From JASJCL01 sp050291585 (GTDB taxonomy: Bacteria > Desulfobacterota > Desulfobacteria > Desulfobacterales > Desulfosarcinaceae): a DNA stretch of 14,523 nucleotides. The stretch covers positions 1 to 14,523 of the forward strand of contig JBNKKA010000111.1 of assembly GCA_050291585.1 (NCBI GenBank), in the 5' to 3' direction. Under the pieces are notes generated by a model that was not told the DNA's origin, did not search any database, and saw only the letters and a program-made list of their open reading frames with translations. The position numbers and the translations under genes were made by a program. Shown in pieces: positions 1-7,179 of this stretch (position 1 is the stretch's first letter; each line of letters starts with the position of its first letter).

Positions 1-540
1 GTTGACCAGCCCCATGGCATGGGCTTCTGCAGCAGGCAGCAGCTTGCCGGTGAAGATCAGTTCTTTTGCACGGCTAGCCCCCACCAGACGGGGCAAACGC
101 TGGGTACCGCCAAAGCCGGGGATGAGGCCCAGGGTGATCTCGGGCAGCCCGAAGGTGGCCGTTTCGCCGGCATAGATAAAGTCGCTGGCCAGGGCGATCT
201 CACTGCCACCTCCCAAGGCGAACCCATTGACGGCGGCAATGACGGGGATATCAAGTGCCTGCAGCCTTGAGATAGTCTGTTGGCCCATCTTGGCAAAACG
301 CTTGGCCTGGAGGGTGTTGCACTTTGCCAGTTCGGTGATGTCGGCACCGGCCACAAAAGCCTTGTCCCCAGCTCCGGTGAGGATGAGTACACGCGCGTCG
401 TCATCGGCCTCGATCTCGCCCAAGGCCTGGTTAAACTCGGCCAAAAGTGCTCGATTAAGAGCGTTGAGGGCCTTGGGGCGGTTGAAAGTGATGGTGACGA
501 TCCCGTCCTGGGACGCTTTTATAATGTGCTCGTATGCCAT
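1..540 (-). CDS. Enoyl-CoA hydratase/crotonase family protein, C-terminus off the window
   Basis: Crotonase-fold enzyme, probably a short-chain enoyl-CoA hydratase (3-hydroxyacyl-CoA dehydratase) of fatty-acid beta-oxidation or butyrate-type metabolism in the cytoplasm. The frame is open from the ATG at 538-540 to the left edge, giving 180 residues of the roughly 260 usual for the family; the C-terminal part is missing only because the window ends. Visible motifs: oxyanion-hole segment FVAGADI (62-68), GFALGGGSEIA (106-116) holding the first catalytic Glu (E114), and GLPEITLGLIPGFGGTQRL (131-149) holding the second (E134). Having both Glu residues is typical of true hydratases rather than isomerases, but the substrate cannot be read from sequence. 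A very strong purine-rich ribosome binding site (AGGAGG at 555-560) fixes the start. A 7-bp inverted repeat sits just upstream of it. The gene follows the amidase gene on the same strand after 194 nt, so it may be independently transcribed. Confidence 0.92.
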   Translation of the reverse strand, partial: MAYEHIIKASQDGIVTITFNRPKALNALNRALLAEFNQALGEIEADDDARVLILTGAGDKAFVAGADITELAKCNTLQAKRFAKMGQQTISRLQALDIPVIAAVNGFALGGGSEIALASDFIYAGETATFGLPEITLGLIPGFGGTQRLPRLVGASRAKELIFTGKLLPAAEAHAMGLVN

Positions 541-573
541 GATCTTCTCTCCCTCCTCCTTCAAATAATGTGC

Positions 574-596
574 TCCTGGGCGAAATGGTCCCAGGA
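574..596. repeat. 7-bp perfect inverted repeat in the leader of the enoyl-CoA hydratase gene
   Basis: TCCTGGG (574-580) and CCCAGGA (590-596) are exact inverse complements around a 9-nt centre. The element lies 34 nt upstream of the crotonase ATG, just before its Shine-Dalgarno sequence. It could be a dyad operator (for example for a TetR-type regulator of acyl-CoA genes) or an mRNA hairpin. No T-run follows on either strand, so it is not a convincing terminator. The rest of the 541-734 spacer shows nothing I can name. Confidence 0.4.
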
Positions 597-734
597 AAAT
601 TGACGGCAGGCGCAGAAAAGGTGAACCATCGCTCACCCGCTCGCAACTGCTAGGTTTGAACCGATGTGAATTCGACGCCTTGTCCCAAGACGTACGGTAG
701 CTTGCTCAGGAATCGGGGCCAACCCATTCTCATA

Positions 735-2774
735 CTAGCCACCGGTTGATTCATTCTCCGGCCGATAGAGGGCCGTCGGATTGATCTCTTGGATATAGGC
801 ACGGATACCGTCGATGATGCCGTCGCAGAGGCGCTCCTGATAGTTATTGTTTTTTAGCCGTTTGCACTCCCTGGAGTTGGAGATGAAAGAGGTCTCCACG
901 AGAATGGCCGGCATCTGGGCGCCCATGAGGACATAGAAGGGGGCCTGCTTGACCCCCTTGTCTTTGATCCGGCTGTATTTCTTGGCCATGGTGCGCACCA
1001 GGTTCTGCTGTACGCGGGCGGCCAGACGGCTGGACTCGTTGATCTTAGCGTTTTGCATGAGGTCGTTGAGGATGGACTCCAGGTCCGAGATGTTCTTGGC
1101 CGAGGTGGCGTTCTCGCGGGCGGCCACCTGGATGGCCGAATCATCGGTGGCTAGGTTGAGAAAGTAGGTCTCGATTCCGTAGGCGCGGCGATCCCGGGCG
1201 GCGTTGGTATGGATGGAGATGAAAAGGTCGGCGTTCTTGGTATTGGCCAGGGCCGTGCGCTCCTCCAGGGTCAGGAAGGTGTCCTTGGTACGCGTCAGGA
1301 TGGTCTCCAGGCCAAGCTCCTTCTGGATCTTCTTGGACAGAAGCTTGGCGATCTCCATCACCACCTGCTTTTCGTGGACCCCTTTGAGGTAGCCCGGCGC
1401 CCCATAGTCCTTACCCCCGTGGCCGGGATCGATGACGATGCGACGCACCCCCAGGGCGAGCTGTTTGGCCAGGGACGAGGGCGGTAGTTTTTTGGAGGGA
1501 AGGTCCTTCTGTGCCGTGCTCGCCCCCTTGTCCACACCCCAGACATCCACCACGATACGGAAGGGGTTTTTCAGGGAAAAGATCTTGTAGGTCTTGTAGC
1601 TCTTGATATCCACCACTACGCGCACCGAATCGGGCTGGTATTGGCCGGCGCGTACGTTCAAGAGCAGGTTGTCGTTGATAGGCACATATTTGTTGAGGTT
1701 GCGCCCCATGCGGCTACCCTTGAGGTCAACGTAAAGGCGCTGGGGCTTTTTCAGTTCGCGATCCCGACGCAGGAGGCGATGGTTGAACTGGATATCCCGG
1801 TCCACGTCGATGACGATGCGGGTGTAGCTGGGGTTGGACCAGTGGCGCAGTTTCTGGATGGTGGCCGTGGGTCCGCTGGGGACGGCAACGGGCGTGGAAA
1901 CCGGTGTCTTGTTCTCCCGCTCGGCGATGAGTTGGGCCAGACGGTCCAGGGCCTGCTGCTTTTGAAGCGTCGGGTCGTCTGATGTTTTGGCCCGGGCCTG
2001 TGGCGATTGTTGCCCCAAGGCCTTGGCGGCCCGGTCGGCATAGGCGGAACCGGCATGCTGCGCCAGGAGATCTTTGTAGGCGGCCGTGGCCTTGGCCTTG
2101 TCCGATCCCCGGAAGGAGCGTTGATACAATTTCCCATAAGCCTCTGCGGTATTAAAAAGCGCTTCGGCCGCCAGGGGGCCGTCGGGGGCTTGTTGATAGG
2201 CTTCCTGAAATCCATTGATGCAGGCCAGCCAGCGGTCACGGTACTTCTGGTGGCGGGGCGAGTTGAGGAGCGCGTTGTAGCGTGTCTTGGCCTTCTGCAG
2301 ACTGCGTTTGGCCCGCTCGTGAGCGGGATTTTTTCGATCCACGGGGACCTCTGGCGCAATCCCCTTTTTTTTCAGTGCTGTCAGTTGCTTGACGGCTCTT
2401 TTATGGTAGCGACTTTTGGGATAGTCGCGCTTGACCTGCTCAAAAAGGGCCCCGGCGGCAGAGAGATCTTTACTCTTGGAAGACCAGCGATGCAGTTTCA
2501 AGTAAAGCTCCCCGGCACGATATAGACCCGCCGCGGCCCAAGGGCCCTTGGGATCGTGTCGGTAAACGGCCTTGTACTTGTCAATACAGAGCAGCCATTG
2601 ATCGCGGTACTTCTGCTTAATTGGGTTTTTCCACAAGCTCTGGTAGGCGGCATCGGCGGCGCCGAACTTCTCCGCGGCGCTGCTGCCGGCACGGGCCTCG
2701 TCCCAGACGGTAAGGTTTAAAACCAGGGTCAGAATGAGAAATGCGGTTTTGAGATAGGGTTTAGATGAAACCAT
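735..2774 (-). CDS. N-acetylmuramoyl-L-alanine amidase (AMIN + Amidase_3), AmiC-like
   Basis: Zinc amidase that cuts the amide bond between N-acetylmuramic acid and L-Ala in peptidoglycan; it acts in the periplasm, mainly in daughter-cell separation. Numbering here counts from the TTG one codon upstream of the chosen ATG. Residues 1-30 form a signal peptide. Residues ~41-132 and ~164-255 are two related helical TPR-like units, each with the signature QKYRD(Q/R)WL(L/A)CI. The AMIN domain spans ~306-412. Amidase_3 spans ~446-663 with the expected zinc ligands and catalytic residues: H453 (DPGHGG), E469 (HEKQV), H523 (SIHTNA) and E628 (LVETSF). ATG at 2772-2774 is preferred over the adjacent TTG (2775-2777); a weak AGGA lies just upstream. 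A well-spaced promoter lies at 2875-2903, so the gene is probably transcribed separately from mutS. At about 680 residues it is longer than E. coli AmiC because of the duplicated N-terminal domain. Confidence 0.93.
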   Translation of the reverse strand: MVSSKPYLKTAFLILTLVLNLTVWDEARAGSSAAEKFGAADAAYQSLWKNPIKQKYRDQWLLCIDKYKAVYRHDPKGPWAAAGLYRAGELYLKLHRWSSKSKDLSAAGALFEQVKRDYPKSRYHKRAVKQLTALKKKGIAPEVPVDRKNPAHERAKRSLQKAKTRYNALLNSPRHQKYRDRWLACINGFQEAYQQAPDGPLAAEALFNTAEAYGKLYQRSFRGSDKAKATAAYKDLLAQHAGSAYADRAAKALGQQSPQARAKTSDDPTLQKQQALDRLAQLIAERENKTPVSTPVAVPSGPTATIQKLRHWSNPSYTRIVIDVDRDIQFNHRLLRRDRELKKPQRLYVDLKGSRMGRNLNKYVPINDNLLLNVRAGQYQPDSVRVVVDIKSYKTYKIFSLKNPFRIVVDVWGVDKGASTAQKDLPSKKLPPSSLAKQLALGVRRIVIDPGHGGKDYGAPGYLKGVHEKQVVMEIAKLLSKKIQKELGLETILTRTKDTFLTLEERTALANTKNADLFISIHTNAARDRRAYGIETYFLNLATDDSAIQVAARENATSAKNISDLESILNDLMQNAKINESSRLAARVQQNLVRTMAKKYSRIKDKGVKQAPFYVLMGAQMPAILVETSFISNSRECKRLKNNNYQERLCDGIIDGIRAYIQEINPTALYRPENESTGG

Positions 2775-2874
2775 CAATCCTGTCCTGTCGGTGGTTTTGA
2801 GCGCTGCAATTGAAGCCGTTTCTCGGCCGCCTTGTCATGAAGATGCGTTGCTGCGGCAAAGATGCAACCCGCGT

Positions 2875-2903
2875 ACCATAAACCACTTCACTTGCGCTGG
2901 CAA
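2875..2903 (-). promoter_or_regulatory. Candidate sigma-70 promoter for the amidase gene
   Basis: On the minus strand, TTGCCA (2898-2903; 5 of 6 to the -35 consensus) is followed after exactly 17 nt by TATGGT (2875-2880; 4 of 6 to TATAAT). Transcription would start near 2868, leaving a leader of about 90 nt before the amidase ATG. It lies wholly in the mutS-amidase spacer. This is pattern matching only. Confidence 0.45.
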
Positions 2904-2943
2904 GAACTGCCCCGCCCGGCGTTGACCAATCCCTTTAGCGAAG

Positions 2944-5580
2944 CTATTGACGCGCCTTTTTCTGCAGGCGATCCAGGGCGTTCAAGGCCTCTATGGGCGT
3001 CAAGTGCCCGATCTCCAGGGCGTTCAATTCAGCCACGATCTGTTGCTCGGCCGATTGAAACAAAGAGAGCTGCACCGGGGTATCCACAATGTCGGTCTCG
3101 GCCACCGGAGTCATGTGGCCGCTCTCCTGGGATTCGATGCGCGCTAATATCTGTTTGGCGCGTTTGATGGCGCTCTCCGGGATGCCGGCCAGACGCGCCA
3201 CCTGGATACCATAACTGCGGTTGGTGCCGCCCTCCACCAGCTTTCGCAGGAAGATGATTTCGTCATTCCACTCCTTGACGGCGATGTTGTAGTTGCGCAC
3301 CCGCGATTTGCTGGCCGCCAGTTCGGTCAGTTCGTGGTAGTGGGTGGCAAAGAGGGTCTTGACCCCCTGCCCGTTCAGGTCGTGGAGATACTCGGCTACG
3401 GCCCAGGCAATGCTCAGGCCATCGTAGGTGCTGGTGCCGCGCCCTATCTCGTCCATGATCACAAGACTGTCGCTCGTAGCGTGGTTGAGAATGTTGGCGG
3501 TCTCCTGCATCTCCACCATGAAGGTAGACTGACCGGCGGAGAGATTGTCCAAAGCGCCCACGCGGGTGAAGATGCGATCTGTAATGGAAAAACTCAGGTC
3601 GGCGGCGGGAACGAATGACCCGCTCTGGGCCATGATCACCATGAGGGCCACCTGGCGCAGAACCGTGGATTTACCCGCCATGTTGGGCCCGGTGATCACC
3701 AGCACCTGGTTGACCGTGTTGTCAAGGGTGATGGAGTTGGGCACGAAACGTTCGCCAGAGAGGACCTCCTCCACCACGGGATGGCGTCCGTCGGTGATGG
3801 TCAGCCGGCCGTCTGTGTTGATTTGCGGCCGGGCGTAATCGTTCTGGTCGGCGATGAGTGCCAGGCCCAGGAGGGCGTCCAGGCGGGCGATGAACTCGGC
3901 CACCCGTTGAACACTTTCGCTATGGGCCAGGACCTCCGCGCGCAGTTCCTGAAAAAGCTTGTTCTCCAAGTCGATGCGCAGGGATTCGGCCCCCAGCACC
4001 TTGGCCTCGAATTGTTTGAGCTCGTCGGTGATGTAGCGTTCGGCGTTCACCAGGGTCTGCTTGCGCACGTAGTGGTCCGGCGTCTTGTCGCTATGGGTCT
4101 TGGGGATCTCCAGATAGTAGCCGAAGACCTTGTTGTAACGCACCTTGAGGGAGCCGATGCCGGTGGCCGCTTTCTCACGCACCTCCAGCTCAGCCAGCCA
4201 GCTTTTGCCATCCCGGCTCAATGAGATCAAGTCATCCAGCTCGGCGTGGTAGCCGGTTTTTATCAGGCCGCCCTCGTTGAGCGTCGGGGGGGCGTCCTCT
4301 CGGATGGCGGTTTCGAGGGTGGCGGCCAGCGCCTCCAAGGGGTCGAGGGGTTCGGACCAAGAGAGCAGATCGGCCTGGAACCCTTTCAATTGTTTCGCAA
4401 TGGCTGGGAGGGCCTGGAGGGAGCGTTTTAGGGCCAGTAGATCACGGGCGCTGGCATGCCCCATGCTGATCTTGCCCCGCAAGCGTTCCAGATCAGCGAT
4501 GGCCTTTAGGGTTTCGCGCAGTTGACCCATCTGGGAGAGCTTTTTAAGCCCTTCCTCGATGGCATCGTAACGCGCCTCGATGGCGGTGGCATCCATCAGG
4601 GGATAACGCAGCCAGTGAGCAAGGGTGCGACCCCCCATGGCCGTCACCGTCTTATCCAGTACGGTGATGAGGGTTCCCTTGCGGCTGCCGCTGCGGGTGT
4701 TGGCGAACAGCTCCAGGTTGCGGCAGCTCAGGTCATCCACCATCAGAAAATCGTTGAGATTGTATGTTTCGATCTTGCTGATGTGCCGACTGGCTTGTTT
4801 CTGGGTGTCGCGCACATAGCTTAATAGCGCACCGGCAGCGGCGACACCGGCGTGCATCCCCTCGCAACCGAATCCCTCCAGGGAGAGGGTCCCAAGCTGA
4901 TCCAGGAGCAGATCCCGGGCGGCGGAGAAATGGAAGACGGTTTCAGGCAGAGGGGTCACGGCCACCTCCCCAAGAGCGGTCACCAGGCGCTGTATCTCGG
5001 GATCCTGACGCGCCTCCTCATCAAGGAGAAGCTCTTTGGGAGAGATGCGGCGGGCCTCATCGATGAGGGCGTCCATCCCGACGCTGGCCTTATGGCCGTC
5101 CATGGCGCCGCCCACCTCGGCCAGGCGGAAGGTGGCGGTGGAGAGGTCCAGGCAAGCCAGCCCCACGGCCTTGGCGTTGCGCGCCACACAGAGCACCCAG
5201 TTGTGGGTTTTGGCGTCGAGGAGTTCGTTCTCCATGATCATGCCGGGGGTGATCACGCGCACCACCTCGCGCTTGACCAGCCCCTTGGTCTTGGAGGGGT
5301 CCTCCATCTGATCGCAGACGGCAACCTTGAGGCCGCTGGCGATGAGGCGGGCCACATAGTTCTGGGCTGCCCGGTAGGGCACCCCGCACATGGGGATGGG
5401 ATTGTCGTCCTTCTTGTTGCGCGAGGTCAGTGCGATCTCGAGGACCTTCGAGGCCACCTCGGCATCCTCGAAAAACATCTCGTAGAAGTCCCCCATGCGG
5501 TAGAACAGGATGGTGTCGGGATACTGGGCCTTGATGGCCAAGTACTGCTGCATCATGGGGGTGGCTTTGGGACTGGCCAT
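2944..5580 (-). CDS. mutS: DNA mismatch repair protein MutS
   Basis: Recognises base mismatches and small loops and starts methyl-independent or MutL-directed mismatch repair. The chosen start, ATG at 5578-5580, gives 878 residues, the usual MutS size, beginning MASPKATPMMQQYL as in other MutS1 proteins. An AGGA lies about 10 nt upstream. An in-frame ATG 57 nt further upstream (5635-5637) lacks a ribosome binding site and lies in the loop of a strong inverted repeat, so I reject it. Numbering from the chosen start: mismatch-wedging F-x-E motif in GDFYEMF (F32, E34), Walker A GPNMAGKST (631-639), Walker B LVIMDE (706-711), the STFMVEM signature, and the ATPase-site motif FATHYHEL. A QLSLF sequence (837-841) fits a beta-clamp binding motif, and the C-terminal LTPIEALNALDRLQKK helix matches the MutS oligomerisation tail. 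All functional residues expected are present. No mutL is adjacent. Confidence 0.98.
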   Translation of the reverse strand: MASPKATPMMQQYLAIKAQYPDTILFYRMGDFYEMFFEDAEVASKVLEIALTSRNKKDDNPIPMCGVPYRAAQNYVARLIASGLKVAVCDQMEDPSKTKGLVKREVVRVITPGMIMENELLDAKTHNWVLCVARNAKAVGLACLDLSTATFRLAEVGGAMDGHKASVGMDALIDEARRISPKELLLDEEARQDPEIQRLVTALGEVAVTPLPETVFHFSAARDLLLDQLGTLSLEGFGCEGMHAGVAAAGALLSYVRDTQKQASRHISKIETYNLNDFLMVDDLSCRNLELFANTRSGSRKGTLITVLDKTVTAMGGRTLAHWLRYPLMDATAIEARYDAIEEGLKKLSQMGQLRETLKAIADLERLRGKISMGHASARDLLALKRSLQALPAIAKQLKGFQADLLSWSEPLDPLEALAATLETAIREDAPPTLNEGGLIKTGYHAELDDLISLSRDGKSWLAELEVREKAATGIGSLKVRYNKVFGYYLEIPKTHSDKTPDHYVRKQTLVNAERYITDELKQFEAKVLGAESLRIDLENKLFQELRAEVLAHSESVQRVAEFIARLDALLGLALIADQNDYARPQINTDGRLTITDGRHPVVEEVLSGERFVPNSITLDNTVNQVLVITGPNMAGKSTVLRQVALMVIMAQSGSFVPAADLSFSITDRIFTRVGALDNLSAGQSTFMVEMQETANILNHATSDSLVIMDEIGRGTSTYDGLSIAWAVAEYLHDLNGQGVKTLFATHYHELTELAASKSRVRNYNIAVKEWNDEIIFLRKLVEGGTNRSYGIQVARLAGIPESAIKRAKQILARIESQESGHMTPVAETDIVDTPVQLSLFQSAEQQIVAELNALEIGHLTPIEALNALDRLQKKARQ

Positions 5581-5611
5581 GGGAGATCGTTCCTGTGGGA
5601 ATGCGTTTCCT

Positions 5612-5654
5612 GGAAGTAGGCTTCCGGAAACTGACATCCGGAAGGTTTGCTTCC
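5612..5654. repeat. Two-tier inverted repeat in the mutS leader
   Basis: Inner arms CTTCCGGA (5621-5628) and TCCGGAAG (5637-5644) are perfect 8-bp inverse complements around an 8-nt loop. Outer arms GGAAG (5612-5616) and CTTCC (5650-5654) pair as well, separated from the inner stem by a 4x5 internal loop. The structure lies 32-74 nt upstream of the mutS start and contains the rejected upstream ATG in its loop. It may be a leader RNA hairpin or a dyad binding site. There is no T-run. Confidence 0.5.
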
Positions 5655-5661
5655 ATAGAAG

Positions 5662-5690
5662 AAGGCGCTTTGAAAGCCAAAGCGCCTTTT
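5662..5690 (-). terminator. Stem-loop between the LapA-like gene and mutS, probable terminator
   Basis: AAGGCGCTTTG (5662-5672) and CAAAGCGCCTT (5678-5688) form a perfect 11-bp stem with a 5-nt loop. On the minus strand, the direction of all nearby genes, it follows the LapA-like stop by about 108 nt and is trailed by CTTCTTCTATGG, a modest U-rich tail. On the plus strand the tail is TTTT, so it could act in both directions. It would insulate mutS from upstream transcription, unless it acts as part of the mutS leader. Confidence 0.6.
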
Positions 5691-5797
5691 AGATACCGGT
5701 TGTTTATCAGCTGAGGGCATGGCGGACGACCCGCACCCATAGAATCGATTGCCTACCCGTTGCCGGTATCAGCGTATCAATCCGTCCAGTGTGTCGG

Positions 5798-6178
5798 TCA
5801 GACCGCCGGTTCGCCGCGTTCGTCGGCCGATGGCCCCTCAGCGGGCATGGCGGTAGCGGCCACGGGCGATTGCTGAGCCGCCTGCTGCTTGAGCGAAGTG
5901 ATCATCTCGATCTGTGAATTAATTGTGGTATTGAGATTCTTGATGGTTTTTCTGGCCCTGAACTGGGCCAGCAGTCCGAAGATGTAAGCGATCAGCAGAC
6001 CGGCCAGAAACGAGGCCAGGAAAACGACGGCGTTAGGGATCTCGGGGGTGTAATATTGGGCGATGACCAGATCCAGGCTCAGGCTCCGGGTGGCTTTGAA
6101 ATAGTCTAGATTCTGATAGATGATCAACACCAGGAAAACGACGATGATGAGCCAGAAACCCAGCTTAATTTTTTTCAT
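5798..6178 (-). CDS. LapA/DUF1049 family inner-membrane protein
   Basis: Small membrane protein of 126 residues. It has a short basic N-terminus (MKKIK), a first membrane segment at about 6-22, a loop of about 25 residues, a second segment at about 49-69, then a basic stretch (RARKTIK) and a helical, coiled-coil-like tail with Gln and Ala (about 72-103). A Pro/Ala/Glu-rich end follows. This two-helix-plus-coil layout is that of the LapA (YciS) family. In E. coli LapA works with LapB and FtsH in control of LpxC and LPS synthesis, but here no lapB neighbour is seen, so the role is inferred only by family. The start is supported by AGGGAG about 8 nt upstream, which is part of a threefold 9-nt tandem repeat. 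The gene stands alone between a 227-nt leader and the stem-loop ahead of mutS. Confidence 0.85.
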   Translation of the reverse strand: MKKIKLGFWLIIVVFLVLIIYQNLDYFKATRSLSLDLVIAQYYTPEIPNAVVFLASFLAGLLIAYIFGLLAQFRARKTIKNLNTTINSQIEMITSLKQQAAQQSPVAATAMPAEGPSADERGEPAV

Positions 6179-6186
6179 GCTTTTCT

Positions 6187-6213
6187 CCCTAAGCTCCTTA
6201 AGCGCCCTAAGCG
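6187..6213. repeat. Three tandem 9-nt repeats at the ribosome binding site of the LapA-like gene
   Basis: Plus-strand units CCCTAAGCT, CCTTAAGCG and CCCTAAGCG follow each other without gaps and differ at one or two positions. On the transcribed strand each unit carries a purine-rich AGGG or AAGG, so the gene has three Shine-Dalgarno-like sequences in a row; the one nearest the ATG has normal spacing. Expansion or contraction of the units would change the leader but not the reading frame. Confidence 0.6.
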
Positions 6214-6277
6214 CAGGCCGAAATTACATTTATGCTGGCGATGCGGTAGTGGTTGTCGTTGTCAAACAAGTCAATGG

Positions 6278-6309
6278 GCTCTGGATCCTCGAACCGGTCC
6301 GTCCAGAGC
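6278..6309. repeat. 8-bp perfect inverted repeat in the UPF0280/LapA-like spacer
   Basis: GCTCTGGA (6278-6285) and TCCAGAGC (6302-6309) are exact inverse complements around 16 nt that include the palindrome ACCGGT. It lies about 100 nt downstream of the UPF0280 stop and about 100 nt upstream of the LapA-like start. No T-run follows on the minus strand, so it may be an operator or RNA stem rather than a factor-independent terminator. A TATGAT hexamer (minus strand, 6351-6356) upstream could be a -10 element for the LapA-like gene, but no good -35 matches it. Confidence 0.4.
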
Positions 6310-6405
6310 TGGGGGGCTTTGCGGGACGCCTGTAAATCCCACAAACTGCCATCATATCTACTATTTCAGGTTCCAAAACTCAACCCTATTTTGCCCCATT
6401 GGGCC

Positions 6406-7179
6406 TTATGATCTATCCGCGGCCAGCGGTACCAGGGACAAATCCCCCCAGGCACCGCTGGCCCTGCCCTTGATCACGAGGAGCCCTTCGACCCCTTCAA
6501 TGGTGCGTCCGAATTCAATGGCGACGCGTATATCCTCCTCGCTGTGCACATGGTTGCCGACAGCGGTGGCAGCGGCATCGGCCAGGGCACCTGAGGCGGC
6601 AATGGCGCAAACGGCATCGGACGATCCTAAGCTCAGGGAATGGCCAACACTGCCCGAGGATGTGCAGATGGCTCTCCCTCCGCCACAATTCTCAAGACGG
6701 ATACCCAGTCGCATGGAGAGGGGCGACGGGCCGGCTGCCACCGCCACCGTCAAGGGTGCATTGTGACGGATGAAGAGATCGCCGCCGTTCTCCACCAGGA
6801 CACTGTCGCTGTATCCACTCAGGCCACGCGCCACCGCCTCGGCCAGGGCCCCGGCCACCGCCGCCATGGGCCCGGTGCCGGCAGCCTGGCCGGCGGCCGT
6901 CATTTCACTGACGATGGCCGCTGCCGGCGAGGTGAGGGGCCAGGGATCCAGGGTGTCGGCAAAGCCGGGGTGTTGGGCGATCCAGGTCTCCAGATAGCCG
7001 CGCTGCTCTATGACCACCTCACGCGCCAAATCGGGCAGGGCCTGGCAGGCGTGGATCCACAAATCGGTCTCTTTGACGACGACCTGAAAGGCGGTCAACC
7101 CGGGAAGTCGGCAGCGCTTGCGGTAGGTGCGCGGTTCATAGGGGACGCTTGCGGGCCGAGGGGCCTTGGGCCGTATCAC
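6406..7179 (-). CDS. UPF0280 family protein (ApbE superfamily, COG2122-like), function unknown
   Basis: 257-residue cytoplasmic protein of a family with the ApbE (flavin transferase) fold but no established reaction. Numbering from the chosen GTG: YRKRC near 19-23 and VVVKETDLWI (33-42) as in UPF0280 N-termini, TGPMAAVAGA (102-111), ENGGDLF (130-136), CTSSGSVGHS (172-181) and ADAAATAVGN (200-209), the last corresponding to the Asp-containing metal/flavin site of ApbE relatives. The start is GTG at 7177-7179, which overlaps the dGTPase stop as GTGA, with GGAGG (7187-7191) 7 nt upstream. A longer frame from 7221 would overlap the previous gene by 46 nt and begins with low-complexity sequence, so it is rejected. 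The 4-nt overlap implies translational coupling to the dGTPase. It may modify or bind a flavin or nucleotide cofactor, but this is inference. Confidence 0.87.
   Translation of the reverse strand: MIRPKAPRPASVPYEPRTYRKRCRLPGLTAFQVVVKETDLWIHACQALPDLAREVVIEQRGYLETWIAQHPGFADTLDPWPLTSPAAAIVSEMTAAGQAAGTGPMAAVAGALAEAVARGLSGYSDSVLVENGGDLFIRHNAPLTVAVAAGPSPLSMRLGIRLENCGGGRAICTSSGSVGHSLSLGSSDAVCAIAASGALADAAATAVGNHVHSEEDIRVAIEFGRTIEGVEGLLVIKGRASGAWGDLSLVPLAADRS

Noticed and set aside
711..730. Small GAAT/GGG-CCC/ATTC hairpin after the amidase stop
   Set aside because: The stem is short with a bulge, and no T-run follows on the minus strand, so it is not a supported terminator.
4852..5619. 255-codon plus-strand open frame opposite mutS
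   Set aside because: It is antisense to strongly conserved MutS codons; its protein is Gly/His-rich without domains, as expected for a shadow frame in G+C-rich DNA.
5692..5770. 8-bp inverted pair GATACCGG / CCGGTATC
   Set aside because: The arms are 63 nt apart with no structure between them; a chance match is likely at that distance.
6260..6265. Perfect TTGACA on the minus strand upstream of the LapA-like gene
   Set aside because: No -10-like hexamer occurs 16-18 nt downstream, so a promoter is not supported.
6392..6405. GCCC-loop-GGGC hairpin just after the UPF0280 stop
   Set aside because: Only 4 bp, followed by A rather than T residues on the transcribed strand.
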